A stretch of DNA of 64,000 nucleotides from contig NZ_BMHY01000005.1 of the NCBI RefSeq assembly GCF_014641555.1, forward strand, positions 2,011-66,010, given 5' to 3'. This DNA comes from Paenibacillus radicis (ex Gao et al. 2016). GTDB lineage: Bacteria; Bacillota; Bacilli; Paenibacillales; Paenibacillaceae. Each line of letters opens with the position of its first letter. Positions within the stretch are counted from its first letter, which is position 1. The position numbers and the translations under genes are program-made. Below are positions 47,710 to 57,975 of the stretch, piece by piece. The notes under the pieces are model-generated. The model made no database searches and was not told where the DNA came from. It worked only from the letters and a program-made list of their open reading frames with translations.

Positions 47710-48777
47710 ATGAAAAAGAACATGAAAAAACGCTGGACTTATACAATAACGATAGCCGTTGCTCTGCTTGTGCTTGGTACGACCGCTTATGCAAACCGGA
47801 CTTCGCTAGCTTTGCTTGGCTTCAACTTGTTTCTATCCGATTCGGTAGAGAAGAGTTTGGAGAACAGCTATAAACCGTTGGAAGGCCGAGAGCCTGTAAA
47901 TGTCTCGAAGACGAATGAATTGCAGAAGCCTTTCTCTGTCCTGCTGCTGGGCGTTGACCAGCGCGGCAAGGAAACGGGACGTTCTGATACGATGATCTAT
48001 ACGGTCGTTCGTCCGAAAGACGGAGCGATTCTGATGGTGTCGATACCACGGGACGCGTACGTCGACATTGTAGGCAAGGACAAGGAAGATAAAATCACTC
48101 ATGCCTATGCGTTCGGCGGTGCGAAAATGGCGGTGGAGACGGTCGAGAAGCTGTTCGATGCTCCAGTCACCCATTACGCAGCCATTAATTTTGCCGGATT
48201 TCGGGATGTGATTGACGCTATGGGAGGAATTTCGCTCCCGATTGAGAAAGATTTAGTGAACAAAGATCCTGATCATGAGCATTTTATTGTGAAGGCTGGC
48301 CAGGACTCCTATAACGGAGTCGACGCACTGAATTATGTTCGCTACCGTGAGGATGCAGGCGGCGATATGAGCCGGACTGAGCGTCATCAGACGTTTCTGA
48401 ACGCGATGATGGAAAAAGCATCTTCAATCGGGCAATGGACGAAAATTCCGGAACTCATGGAAATTATGGGCGGAAACTTCAATACGGATATGCCGCCGAG
48501 CCAAATGATTGATCTGGCAAAAGCCATGCTGCAATCCAATAACCGCACGATTTACAGCCATACGCTAAAAGGCGAAGGACACCGGTTGAAGCCGGGCGGT
48601 ACGTGGTACTTTTTTAACGATGAAGAAGATTTAAGCCAAACCAAGACGATGATTCAAAGCTGGTTGAACGAGGATACAGCGAAGAGCTCGCTAACGCTGC
48701 CGGACAAATACGTCTCTAAGACAACAAAGCCGGTACAATCGCTCTCGGCCAATCAAGGGACGGAATCGTCCAGATAA
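47710..48777 (+). CDS. LytR-CpsA-Psr (LCP) family ligase
   Basis: 355 aa. An N-terminal membrane helix (about 9-28), then the LCP catalytic domain: VLLLGVDQRGKETGRSDTMIYTVV, SIPRDAYVDI, and later YRYREDAGGDMSRTERHQ. LCP enzymes attach teichoic acids or other anionic polymers to peptidoglycan outside the membrane. The C-terminal ~40 residues are Ser/Thr-rich and disordered-looking. ATG 47710. One of probably several paralogues in the genome. Confidence 0.9.
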   Translation: MKKNMKKRWTYTITIAVALLVLGTTAYANRTSLALLGFNLFLSDSVEKSLENSYKPLEGREPVNVSKTNELQKPFSVLLLGVDQRGKETGRSDTMIYTVVRPKDGAILMVSIPRDAYVDIVGKDKEDKITHAYAFGGAKMAVETVEKLFDAPVTHYAAINFAGFRDVIDAMGGISLPIEKDLVNKDPDHEHFIVKAGQDSYNGVDALNYVRYREDAGGDMSRTERHQTFLNAMMEKASSIGQWTKIPELMEIMGGNFNTDMPPSQMIDLAKAMLQSNNRTIYSHTLKGEGHRLKPGGTWYFFNDEEDLSQTKTMIQSWLNEDTAKSSLTLPDKYVSKTTKPVQSLSANQGTESSR

Positions 48778-48811
48778 AGAGAGAGAACTAAGAAACGGAG
48801 TTGAATGACGG

Positions 48812-49234
48812 ATGAATATTGCGTTTTTTCTGCTGCCCAAGCAGGAGGTAGTCACCGTAACGCAAGAAGCAACGCTCAGACAAACCCTTGAGAAGATGGA
48901 GCATCACCGCTATACCGCTGTACCGATTATTGATCATAACGGCGGCTATGCGGGGACGGTGACGGAAGGTGATTTGCTCTGGTTTATGAAGAACCGGCCG
49001 GGCATTACGTTCGAGACCGCCAATCGGGTGAGCCTCTCTGAGGTGCCGCTGCGGCTTAATAACCGCTCCGTGCGCATTGATGCCAATATGGAAGATTTGA
49101 TTAGTCTGGCCAAGCTTCAGAACTTTGTGCCGGTCGTGGATGATATGGAACGATTCATTGGGATCGTAAGAAGAAGCGAAATTATCGATTATTGCCAGAC
49201 GATTATGCAGGGCGCCGCTGCAGTAGAGGCGTAG
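48812..49234 (+). CDS. CBS domain-pair protein
   Basis: 140 aa made of two CBS motifs (about 5-65 and 75-135) with the GGYAGTVTEGDLLWF and RFIGIVRRSEIIDY strands. Such stand-alone pairs bind adenine nucleotides, sometimes c-di-AMP (as in Bacillus CbpB/DarB); the ligand here is unknown. ATG 48812 lies 34 bases after the LCP gene. The c-di-AMP phosphodiesterase gdpP is 3.7 kb downstream, which makes that ligand a fair guess only. Confidence 0.8.
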   Translation: MNIAFFLLPKQEVVTVTQEATLRQTLEKMEHHRYTAVPIIDHNGGYAGTVTEGDLLWFMKNRPGITFETANRVSLSEVPLRLNNRSVRIDANMEDLISLAKLQNFVPVVDDMERFIGIVRRSEIIDYCQTIMQGAAAVEA

Positions 49235-49328
49235 CCGTGAAATGTTGATCGGACCGCTGGTCTATTTTTCCAAACATTGGGGGACAATAGGGCCATACCA
49301 TACGGTTTGAACTTCAGGAGGGGCTTGC

Positions 49329-51263
49329 ATGTCGGATAAAAAGCGCCAAAGAGACGGAAACCGCAGACGGTTCCGTCTCTTTGGCTTATTGGCGGTTATT
49401 GTAGTCGCACTGTATCCAGGCTGGTACGGCCATGGCCTTGGAAAAGAGAGCAAGGACGGAGGCCGGGCTGTAGAGAAGATAAGCAAGCCGGCTTCGGTCG
49501 TTCAGCAGCAATGGACGGAGGAGGAGCTTGCGAGGGAGTATGATATCGTCATCGCGGGCGGCCGTGTCATTAATCCGGAGACGGAGCTCGATGAGAAGGG
49601 CTGGAATGTCGGCATTAAGGGCGTGGAAATCGCGATCGTAACGCCTAAGCCGCTTAAAGGGAAGCGGGTAATCGATGCGAAAGGGATGGTCGTAGCACCG
49701 GGGTTCATCGACAATCTGTCGTATGATCCCAATCCGCTTGGTGTGTGGCAAAAGATTGCGGACGGCGTAACGACTAACATTGCTATGCACGGCGGCACTT
49801 CGACGCCTGCGAAATGGTATGACTACTATGAGCGCAATGAGACACCGCTTCATTACGGCGCCTCATTCTTCTATACGCAGGCGCGTAATCAGTTCAGGCT
49901 GGGGCGTTATGACAGCGCGCAGCCGGATCAGATCGGCGAATTGGCGCTGCAAGCCGAGAAGGCGCTCAATGACGGCGCATTAGGCATTTCGTTCAGCCTG
50001 GAATATGTGCCGGGCATATCCGCCGCGGAAATTATTCCGCTCATGGAGCTGGCGCATGAATATAACGTTCCGGTCTATTTCCATGCCCGTTATTCGGATA
50101 TGGAGCAGCCGGGTACGAATATCGATGCGATTGAGGAATTGATCGGCTATGCCGAGAAGACCGGCGCAGCCGTCCATATTGATCATATCAACAGCACAGG
50201 CGGCACATTCTCGATGAAGCAGTCGCTGGCTCTGATCGACCAGGCTCGCGCCAAAGGGCTGGACATTACTTCTTGTGTCTATCCCTACGATTACTGGGGG
50301 ACGTATCTCAATTCGGCACGATTCGATGAAGGGTGGCAGTCCAGATTTCGGATTTCCTTCACCGATCTGCAAATCGCAGGCACGATGGAGCGGCTGACGG
50401 AGCAATCCTTCGCCCGGTACCGGTCGGAAGGCAAGCTTGCTGTCGCCTACGCGATACCGGAGCAGGATGTCGTCGATGCATTGAAGGCCCCCTATGTGAT
50501 GATTGGCAGCGATGCGATATTGGAGCCTGGCTTGAACAATCATCCCCGGGCTTCCGGTACGTTTGCAAGAACCGTGGGGCTGTATGTCCGGGAGCGGGAA
50601 GCTATATCGCTAATGGATGCGATAGCGAAGATGAGTCTGCTACCTGCGCAAAGGCTTGAGAAACAAGCACCGGCACTTCACCGGAAGGGCAGGTTGGCGA
50701 AGGGAATGGACGCGGATATCGTAATCTTTGATTACAACACGATCATCGACCGCTCCACGGTTGAGAGCCCAGACCGTTTGTCCGGAGGCATCCGTGATGT
50801 GCTCATTGACGGGAAGCTTGTCATGGAGAACGGGAAGCTGAACAAGCGGACCCGGGTCGGCGAGCCGATTCGCAGCCAGTTTGTCCGGCTTAAGGGTACT
50901 GCCGGACAATTGCAATGGTCGGGCCAGCAATACCCGGTCATTTCATTCTACGGCCAGCCTTATGCGGACATCGGCATGCTGAGCAAGCATGGTTATAGCG
51001 TGACTTGGAATGAGGTCCAGCATAGGTATACGATTAGTTCAGCTAAAGGCGCGTTCTCTGGCCGCGGAGCAGACAAGTCAGCAATCGAAAAGCTCCCTGT
51101 CGGTGAGTTGATGTTAGAGCGGGGCTACGAAGCGGAGTTAAACGGCGGAGAACGGGTGCAGCTGCTATCGGTTGGGAAGCGGGATTATATGCCGTTATCG
51201 ACATTTAAGCAGCTTGGCTATACCGTAACGAATGATAATGAGAAGTGGATCGTAGGAAGTTAA
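49329..51263 (+). CDS. Membrane-anchored amidohydrolase-fold protein (N-acyl-D-amino acid deacylase-like) with degenerate metal site
   Basis: 644 aa. A basic N-terminus and one membrane segment (about 16-30) suggest outside anchoring. The body resembles D-aminoacylases: PGFIDNLSYDP (125-134), DGVTTNIAMHGGTS (145-158), VYFHARYSD (249-257), HIDHINSTG (283-291) and GSDAILEP (393-400). The HxH normally after PGFID is replaced by Asn-Leu-Ser and the metal-bridging Cys position is Gly; the later His and Asp positions remain. Two repeats at the C-terminus (about 535-644) resemble copper amine oxidase-type stalk domains. ATG 49329 follows GGAGGGG. Catalysis is uncertain. Confidence 0.75.
   Translation: MSDKKRQRDGNRRRFRLFGLLAVIVVALYPGWYGHGLGKESKDGGRAVEKISKPASVVQQQWTEEELAREYDIVIAGGRVINPETELDEKGWNVGIKGVEIAIVTPKPLKGKRVIDAKGMVVAPGFIDNLSYDPNPLGVWQKIADGVTTNIAMHGGTSTPAKWYDYYERNETPLHYGASFFYTQARNQFRLGRYDSAQPDQIGELALQAEKALNDGALGISFSLEYVPGISAAEIIPLMELAHEYNVPVYFHARYSDMEQPGTNIDAIEELIGYAEKTGAAVHIDHINSTGGTFSMKQSLALIDQARAKGLDITSCVYPYDYWGTYLNSARFDEGWQSRFRISFTDLQIAGTMERLTEQSFARYRSEGKLAVAYAIPEQDVVDALKAPYVMIGSDAILEPGLNNHPRASGTFARTVGLYVREREAISLMDAIAKMSLLPAQRLEKQAPALHRKGRLAKGMDADIVIFDYNTIIDRSTVESPDRLSGGIRDVLIDGKLVMENGKLNKRTRVGEPIRSQFVRLKGTAGQLQWSGQQYPVISFYGQPYADIGMLSKHGYSVTWNEVQHRYTISSAKGAFSGRGADKSAIEKLPVGELMLERGYEAELNGGERVQLLSVGKRDYMPLSTFKQLGYTVTNDNEKWIVGS
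49345..49385 (+). repeat. Inverted repeat at the 5' end of the amidohydrolase gene
   Basis: 15-bp perfect arms (49345-49359 and 49371-49385); pairing can extend by three further pairs with one bulged A. It begins 17 bases after the start codon and is inside the coding sequence. Confidence 0.8.
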
Positions 51264-51268
51264 GTGAA

Positions 51269-51319
51269 AGCGGCGGTGCAGTTAGGGCATAGTGTGGCTC
51301 GGCAGCGCCGCTGTTTTAT
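51269..51319 (+). terminator. Weak terminator candidate after the amidohydrolase gene
   Basis: AGCGGCG (51269-51275) can pair with CGCCGCT (51306-51312), followed by GTTTTATTT; the loop is about 30 bases. Confidence 0.35.
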
Positions 51320-51464
51320 TTGTATGGCCGCGGGTCTGGAGGGGATTTCTTCGGCTGCTATGGAGCAAAACCTGAATCCCGTTCGCGGGGAACGGTAAAA
51401 ATAAAGGCATAAGGCGATGGAAGAACGAACCGTTTGCGGATGGGGATGCGGGGCGGAGCTTTTG

Positions 51465-51473
51465 TGTTATAAT
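51465..51473 (+). promoter_or_regulatory. Extended -10 promoter upstream of yybS
   Basis: TGTTATAAT: a perfect TATAAT (51468-51473) with TGn before it; no good -35 at the usual spacing. Confidence 0.45.
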
Positions 51474-51540
51474 GGAATGTGCAGGTAGGCTTGACTATTA
51501 ATTGATAATGCTGATGATTATGCGTGCAGAGGTGAAAGGT

Positions 51541-52449
51541 TTGAAACCCGGATTGAAATCGGTTTTATGGAGCGGAGCGGCATTGCTCCTTATTTTGTTG
51601 CTGGCAGTGCCTGGTCTTAATTTATTGTCTGTTCTGCTATTGATGGTGCCTTATGTCGTGTTGTTCAGCACGCTGTCGGCAAGATCCTTCTTGCTGCATC
51701 TGGTCCCGGTGTGGGTTATAGCGGCCATTGTTATGGGGCCGGGCATTTTGATCGTAGCGTTGTTTTTCCTAATCCCATCTATCGTGATGGGGCAGCTGTA
51801 CAAGCGGAAGGAACCGGCCTCTAGAGTACTCAGGATGACCTTTGTGGCCGTACTGGCTTTATTGCTGCTGGAACTAATCGTATTTGAGTATATTTTGAAT
51901 TTGTCGATATTCGATCAGATGCGTACGGTCGTACGTGACATGGTGTCGGATTTGCGCAGCAACAATTTGTTGCCGGCTGTATGGACGGATGATTATACCG
52001 ATCTTATGATCCGCATGATGATCAACTCGATTCCGGTCGCTTTCATGATGATCGCATTCATGTACTCGGTGGTTACGCACTTTATTGCCCGCCGGATCTT
52101 GAATGCCAAGGCATACGGTATGGAGCTGCCGGGCACTCCGGAGGCGAAGGACTGGAAGCTGCCGCGCTCGCTTGTCGTATTCTACTTAATCGTCTACGTG
52201 CTGGATCTGTTTGTGTCCGTAGAGAGCAGCTCGTTTCTCCCTATCGCGTTAATCAACCTGATGCCGCTGCTGCGGCTCGCGTTTGCGATTCAGGCTGTCG
52301 GATTTTTCTTCTTCATTGCCCATGAACGGGGTTGGCATAAAGTGGTTCCCGTACTGATTGCGATACCGGTACTGTTGTTCCCGCCGCTAAGCATTATTGG
52401 CGTGCTGGACGCCGCTTTCCCAATCCGCAAGTCGTTTAAGAAAACATAG
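51541..52449 (+). CDS. yybS: YybS family (DUF2232) membrane protein
   Basis: 302 aa with about eight membrane segments, DUF2232. Function unknown, but it is almost always next to gdpP in Bacillota. TTG 51541 (MKPGLKSVLWSGAALLL) is chosen because AGAGGTGA stands about 5 bases upstream; an earlier TTG at 51502 and nearby ATGs lack a site. It ends 18 bases before gdpP, so it is probably co-transcribed. Confidence 0.85.
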   Translation: MKPGLKSVLWSGAALLLILLLAVPGLNLLSVLLLMVPYVVLFSTLSARSFLLHLVPVWVIAAIVMGPGILIVALFFLIPSIVMGQLYKRKEPASRVLRMTFVAVLALLLLELIVFEYILNLSIFDQMRTVVRDMVSDLRSNNLLPAVWTDDYTDLMIRMMINSIPVAFMMIAFMYSVVTHFIARRILNAKAYGMELPGTPEAKDWKLPRSLVVFYLIVYVLDLFVSVESSSFLPIALINLMPLLRLAFAIQAVGFFFFIAHERGWHKVVPVLIAIPVLLFPPLSIIGVLDAAFPIRKSFKKT

Positions 52450-52467
52450 CACGGGAGCGAAAAGGAA

Positions 52468-54429
52468 ATGCCGAAGTTTCTTGTCACGCGATGGCACGGA
52501 ATGCATCAGGTCTGGGCTTTCGCATTAATGGTATTGATGACGGTGGCGCTTGCCTGGTATCAGTGGATACTGGGCCTGATCGCCCTGCTGCTGACGATTG
52601 CCGCAGGCGTCTACACGGTGCTTGCGGAACGGGCGTTCCGCAAAGATTTGAAGACTTATTTGGGGACGTTGTCCTACCGGGTGAAAAAGGCGAGCAACGA
52701 CGTCATCACCGAGCTGCCCATAGGCATCATTCTGTATAACGAAGAGAAGACGGTCGAATGGCATAATCCTTATATCTCGCAAATGATGTTTCAGGATTCG
52801 GTCGTTGGGCTGCCGCTGGGGGAATTGTTTCCTACGCTGCAGCAGGCCAAGGACCGCGAGGGAACGGTAGAGGCTACTTTCGGGGGCCGGATTTACCAGC
52901 TGTTGTTCAAGCAGAAAGAACGGATTCTGTATGTAACCGATATTACGGACAACTGGCAGTTGAACAAAAAGTATGATGATGAGAAGCTGGCGCTTGGTGT
53001 TGTGATGATTGACAGCCTGGAAGAAGTAACTCAAGGCATGGATGATCACCAGCGAAGCTCGCTGCAAGCGAAGGTGACGACAGAAATTACGGAATGGGCC
53101 CAGCGCTTCCATATTTACTTGAAGCGGCTGACGTCGGACCGGTTCCTGCTCATTACCGATCAGAAAACGCTGCGTCAGTTGGAGCAGTCCCGATTCGTCG
53201 TGCTGGATGAAGTTCGCGAGATGACCGGTGATCAGAAGATTCCGATTACACTCAGCATCGGCTTCGCCGCTGGAGCGGAGAGCATTGTGGAGCTTGGGCA
53301 ATGGGCCCAATCCAGTCTCGACATCGCGCTTGGCCGCGGCGGTGACCAGGCTTCCGTCAAGTTTGGCGGAAGACAGTCTTTCTATGGCGGCAAATCCAAC
53401 GCCGTGGAGAAGCGGACCCGCGTTCGGGCCCGCGTCGTAGCCCATGCGCTGCGCGATTTGATTCGCGAGAGCAGCAACGTCATCATTATGGGTCATAAGA
53501 TGCCGGACATGGATGCCGTCGGGGCCGCCATTGGTGTACTTAAGGCAGCACAGATCGGCGGCAAGGAAGCTTATATCGTATTGGAGGGCATCAATCCCGC
53601 CATTCAGAAAATGATGGAGCTGCTGCGCGAGGATGATAAGTTCGCCAAACGTTTCGTCACGCCAGAGCAAGCGCAAGGGCTAATGGATTCGGGAACGCTG
53701 GCCGTCGTCGTCGACACGCATAAAGCTTCAATGGTGAAAGAGCCGAAGCTGCTTGGCTTGACGAATAAAATCGTCGTCATCGATCATCATCGGCGGGGCG
53801 AGGAATTCATCTCCAATGCGATACTCGTCTACATGGAGCCGTATGCTTCATCCACCTGCGAGTTGGTGACGGAACTGCTGCAATACATTCATGACCGCAT
53901 CACGCTGGACGTGCGCGAGTCAACGGCGCTGCTAGCCGGCATAACCGTTGATACGAAAAGCTTCTCGCTGCGAACTGGCGCGAGGACGTTCGAGGCCGCG
54001 TCATTTCTGCGCCGTAATGGCGCAGACTCGATGATGATTCAGCGCATGCTGAAGGAAGATCTCGAGGAGTATGTGAAGAAAGCCGAGATCATTAAGCATG
54101 CCGGCGTCTATTATGAGCACATCGCAATCGCGGTGGCGGAGCCCGGACGCAAGGTATCGCAGCTGCTGATCGCGCAGTCGGCAGATACACTGCTCAATAT
54201 GACCGACATCTTAGCCTCATTCGTTATTGGCGAAAGGCAAGACGGCTTGATCGGCATTAGCGCCCGTTCGCTGGGCGCAATGAACGTGCAGGTCGTGATG
54301 GAGCGAATGGGCGGCGGCGGGCATTTGACCAATGCTGCTTCCCAACTGGAAGGTACAGTAGTAGAAGTAGCCGATAAGTTAAAGCAAGTATTAGAAGAAA
54401 TCGAAGCGGAAGAGGGGTTATTTGAATGA
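52468..54429 (+). CDS. gdpP: Cyclic-di-AMP phosphodiesterase GdpP
   Basis: 653 aa. Two N-terminal membrane helices (about 10-50), a degenerate PAS domain (about 75-150), a degenerate GGDEF domain (RGGDQ in place of GGDEF, about 175-305), and C-terminal DHH-DHHA1 domains with [31 protein letters not shown] and [10 protein letters not shown]. It hydrolyses c-di-AMP to pApA and so affects potassium and osmolyte uptake, and beta-lactam tolerance in several Gram-positives. It overlaps rplI by 4 bases. Confidence 0.95.
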   Translation: MPKFLVTRWHGMHQVWAFALMVLMTVALAWYQWILGLIALLLTIAAGVYTVLAERAFRKDLKTYLGTLSYRVKKASNDVITELPIGIILYNEEKTVEWHNPYISQMMFQDSVVGLPLGELFPTLQQAKDREGTVEATFGGRIYQLLFKQKERILYVTDITDNWQLNKKYDDEKLALGVVMIDSLEEVTQGMDDHQRSSLQAKVTTEITEWAQRFHIYLKRLTSDRFLLITDQKTLRQLEQSRFVVLDEVREMTGDQKIPITLSIGFAAGAESIVELGQWAQSSLDIALGRGGDQASVKFGGRQSFYGGKSNAVEKRTRVRARVVAHALRDLIRESSNVIIMGHKMPDMDAVGAAIGVLKAAQIGGKEAYIVLEGINPAIQKMMELLREDDKFAKRFVTPEQAQGLMDSGTLAVVVDTHKASMVKEPKLLGLTNKIVVIDHHRRGEEFISNAILVYMEPYASSTCELVTELLQYIHDRITLDVRESTALLAGITVDTKSFSLRTGARTFEAASFLRRNGADSMMIQRMLKEDLEEYVKKAEIIKHAGVYYEHIAIAVAEPGRKVSQLLIAQSADTLLNMTDILASFVIGERQDGLIGISARSLGAMNVQVVMERMGGGGHLTNAASQLEGTVVEVADKLKQVLEEIEAEEGLFE

Positions 54430-54872
54430 AAGTGATCTTTTTGAAAGATGTGAAGGGTCAAGGCAAAAAAGGCGATATTAAGGATCTGTCGGAAGGTTAT
54501 GTGCGCAATTTTCTGCTGCCGCAAGGGCTTGCCAAGCTGGCATCCGATGGCAACCTGAAGACGCTGGAGGTTCAGAACGCCTCCGAAGCGAAACGCAAGG
54601 CACAAGAGAAAGCCGATGCTCAGGAGCTGGGCAAGAAGCTGGAAGAGGTCACGATCGTCATTAAAGCGAAAGCGGGCGAAGGCGGCCGTCTGTTCGGTGC
54701 CATTACAAGCAAGCAAATCGCTGAAGCTCTTGCGGACCAACAAGGGATTAAGGTCGACAAGCGCAAGATTGAGCTGGACGAACCGATTCGTACGCTGGGC
54801 GTAACGCAAGTGCCGTTGAAGCTGCATGTTGACGTGAAGGCAAAGCTGAACGTTCAAACCTCTGAGGAATAA
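54426..54872 (+). CDS. rplI: Ribosomal protein bL9
   Basis: Large-subunit protein of 148 aa. The N-terminal domain starts [21 protein letters not shown], followed by a long central helix and the C-terminal domain ([16 protein letters not shown]...[12 protein letters not shown]). ATG 54426 overlaps the gdpP stop. It lies in the yybS-gdpP-rplI-dnaC order. Confidence 0.97.
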   Translation: MKVIFLKDVKGQGKKGDIKDLSEGYVRNFLLPQGLAKLASDGNLKTLEVQNASEAKRKAQEKADAQELGKKLEEVTIVIKAKAGEGGRLFGAITSKQIAEALADQQGIKVDKRKIELDEPIRTLGVTQVPLKLHVDVKAKLNVQTSEE

Positions 54873-54899
54873 ATTCGTACCTATTGAATAGAACTCAAC

Positions 54900-54977
54900 A
54901 GCAAAGGTGCAGTTGAAAGCGACTGAAAGTTGGGCTTTAGAGCTTTTTGAGCGATCAGCCTGCACTTTTGCTTTTTT
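54900..54977 (+). terminator. Terminator of the yybS-gdpP-rplI operon
   Basis: 13-bp stem (54900-54912 and 54960-54972, one G-T) with a long loop and six T. Confidence 0.7.
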
Positions 54978-55072
54978 ACTAGACGATAGAGTTGGAAACA
55001 ACCTGCACGATGACAGGCAGGTCATGATCCTGTAAACTTTATAAGTTGCATGACAACCTTTAGGAGGGAACC

Positions 55073-56437
55073 ATGAGTACAGAGCTGATGTTTGATCGTG
55101 TTCCGCCGCAAAATTTGGAGGCGGAGCAGGCCGTTATCGGCGCTATTTTGCTGCAGTCCGAGGCGCTTATTACATCGATGGAACGGGTACGCAGCGAAGA
55201 CTTCTACGGCGTTCCTCATCAACGCATCTATGAAGCGATGGTCGAGCTGGCAGAGAGCAACCAGCCGGTTGACCTCGTCACGCTGACCGCGCATTTGCAG
55301 GATCAGCAGCTGCTGGAAGAGATCGGCGGCGTATCGTACCTCGCCAAGCTGGCGAATGCGGTGCCGACGGCAGCCAATGTTGACTATTATGCGCAAATCG
55401 TCGAAGAGAAATCGATGCTTCGCCGCTTGATTCGTACCGCAACGAATATCGTCTCCGATGGTTATGCCAATTCCGATGAAGTGAGCGTACTGCTCAGCGA
55501 TGCGGAACGCAAAATTCTTGAAATCTCGAACCGCCGCTCCAGCAGCGGCTTCATCTCCATTCGCGACGTGCTGATGGAAGTATTCGAGAAGGTCGAGACG
55601 CTTTATAATACGAAGGGCCAAGGGATGACTGGTATCCCTTCGGGCTTCACCGATTTGGATAAAATGACGTCAGGCTTCCAGCGAAGCGACTTGATCATCG
55701 TGGCTGCCCGTCCTTCCGTAGGTAAAACGGCGTTCGCGCTCAACATCGCGCAAAACGTCGGTGTCCGCGCCCGCGAGACCGTGGCAATCTTCAGTCTCGA
55801 GATGTCCGCGGCACAGCTCGTCCAGCGGATGATCTGCGCAGAAGCGAATGTCGACGCCGGACGGATGCGGACTGGTTATCTTGAAGGCGATGACTGGGAG
55901 AAGCTGACGATGGCGATTGGCGCATTGTCTGAGGCGCAGGTCTATATCGATGACACGCCAGGCATCACCGTCGCGGATATCCGCGCGAAGTGCCGCCGTT
56001 TGAAGAAGGAACGCGGTCTGGGCATGATTCTGATCGACTACCTTCAGCTCATTCAAGGGCGCGGCAAAGCCGGCGAGAACCGGCAGCAGGAAGTATCGGA
56101 AATTTCCCGTACGCTGAAGCAGATTGCCAGGGAGCTTGAAGTGCCGGTTATTGCCTTGTCTCAGCTTAGCCGGGGTGTAGAGCAGCGGCAGGACAAGCGT
56201 CCGATGATGTCTGACCTTCGGGAATCCGGTTCGATCGAGCAAGATGCCGATATCGTCTCCTTCTTATACCGGGACGATTACTACGATAAAGAATCCGAGA
56301 AAAAAAATATTATCGAGATTATTATTGCCAAACAGCGTAACGGTCCGGTCGGAACGGTAGAGCTTGTTTTCCTGAAAAACTTCAATAAATTCGTAAGCCT
56401 TGATCGATCGCATGATGATCCTTCGCAAGCTTCCTAG
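55073..56437 (+). CDS. dnaC: Replicative DNA helicase (DnaB type)
   Basis: Hexameric helicase that unwinds DNA at the fork; 454 aa. An N-terminal helical domain (PPQNLEAEQAVIGAILLQ), a linker, then the RecA-like motor with Walker A ARPSVGKTAFALNIA, a DEAD-like strand LIDYLQLIQG and the C-terminal DADIVSFLYRDDYY. Called dnaC in Bacillus nomenclature. ATG 55073 follows AGGAGG. Its 3' side carries a hairpin that doubles as PurR-type boxes. Confidence 0.97.
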   Translation: MSTELMFDRVPPQNLEAEQAVIGAILLQSEALITSMERVRSEDFYGVPHQRIYEAMVELAESNQPVDLVTLTAHLQDQQLLEEIGGVSYLAKLANAVPTAANVDYYAQIVEEKSMLRRLIRTATNIVSDGYANSDEVSVLLSDAERKILEISNRRSSSGFISIRDVLMEVFEKVETLYNTKGQGMTGIPSGFTDLDKMTSGFQRSDLIIVAARPSVGKTAFALNIAQNVGVRARETVAIFSLEMSAAQLVQRMICAEANVDAGRMRTGYLEGDDWEKLTMAIGALSEAQVYIDDTPGITVADIRAKCRRLKKERGLGMILIDYLQLIQGRGKAGENRQQEVSEISRTLKQIARELEVPVIALSQLSRGVEQRQDKRPMMSDLRESGSIEQDADIVSFLYRDDYYDKESEKKNIIEIIIAKQRNGPVGTVELVFLKNFNKFVSLDRSHDDPSQAS

Positions 56438-56448
56438 AATGCTAGAGT

Positions 56449-56492
56449 ATATCCGAACAATTGCATGGGTCTCTGTGCAATTGTTCGTTTTT
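56449..56492. promoter_or_regulatory. Inverted PurBox pair (PurR operator) upstream of purA
   Basis: Box 1 at 56449-56461 matches AWWWCCGAACWWT fully. Box 2 at 56480-56492 on the opposite strand differs at one position. They are inverted and 18 bases apart, like the paired boxes bound by Bacillus PurR. The purA promoter -35 starts 4 bases downstream. Confidence 0.75.
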
Positions 56493-56493
56493 T
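56454..56493 (+). terminator. Terminator of dnaC overlapping the PurBoxes
   Basis: 12-bp perfect stem (56454-56465 and 56476-56487) and a run of six T. The same DNA contains both PurBoxes. Confidence 0.75.
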
Positions 56494-56495
56494 GT

Positions 56496-56524
56496 TTGAC
56501 TTCTTTCCAGTAGACTGCTACACT
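56496..56524 (+). promoter_or_regulatory. Promoter of purA
   Basis: TTGACT (56496-56501), 17 bases, TACACT (56519-56524). A leader of about 105 bases follows. Confidence 0.65.
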
Positions 56525-56543
56525 AATATTGCTGTCTTTCTGA

Positions 56544-57926
<1,383 letters not shown>

Positions 57927-57945
57927 TAGCATATAGCTTTCAACT

Positions 57946-57975
57946 ATAGGATGGTCCCTGCGGGGGCCATCCTAT
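57946..57975. terminator. Terminator between convergent purA and gerAB
   Basis: 9-bp stem ATAGGATGG/CCATCCTAT (57946-57954 and 57967-57975) with GC-rich loop. It overlaps the stop codon of gerAB. Confidence 0.6.

Noticed and set aside
52525-53676. 383-codon frame opposite gdpP
   Set aside because: Antisense shadow of gdpP; no recognisable motifs.
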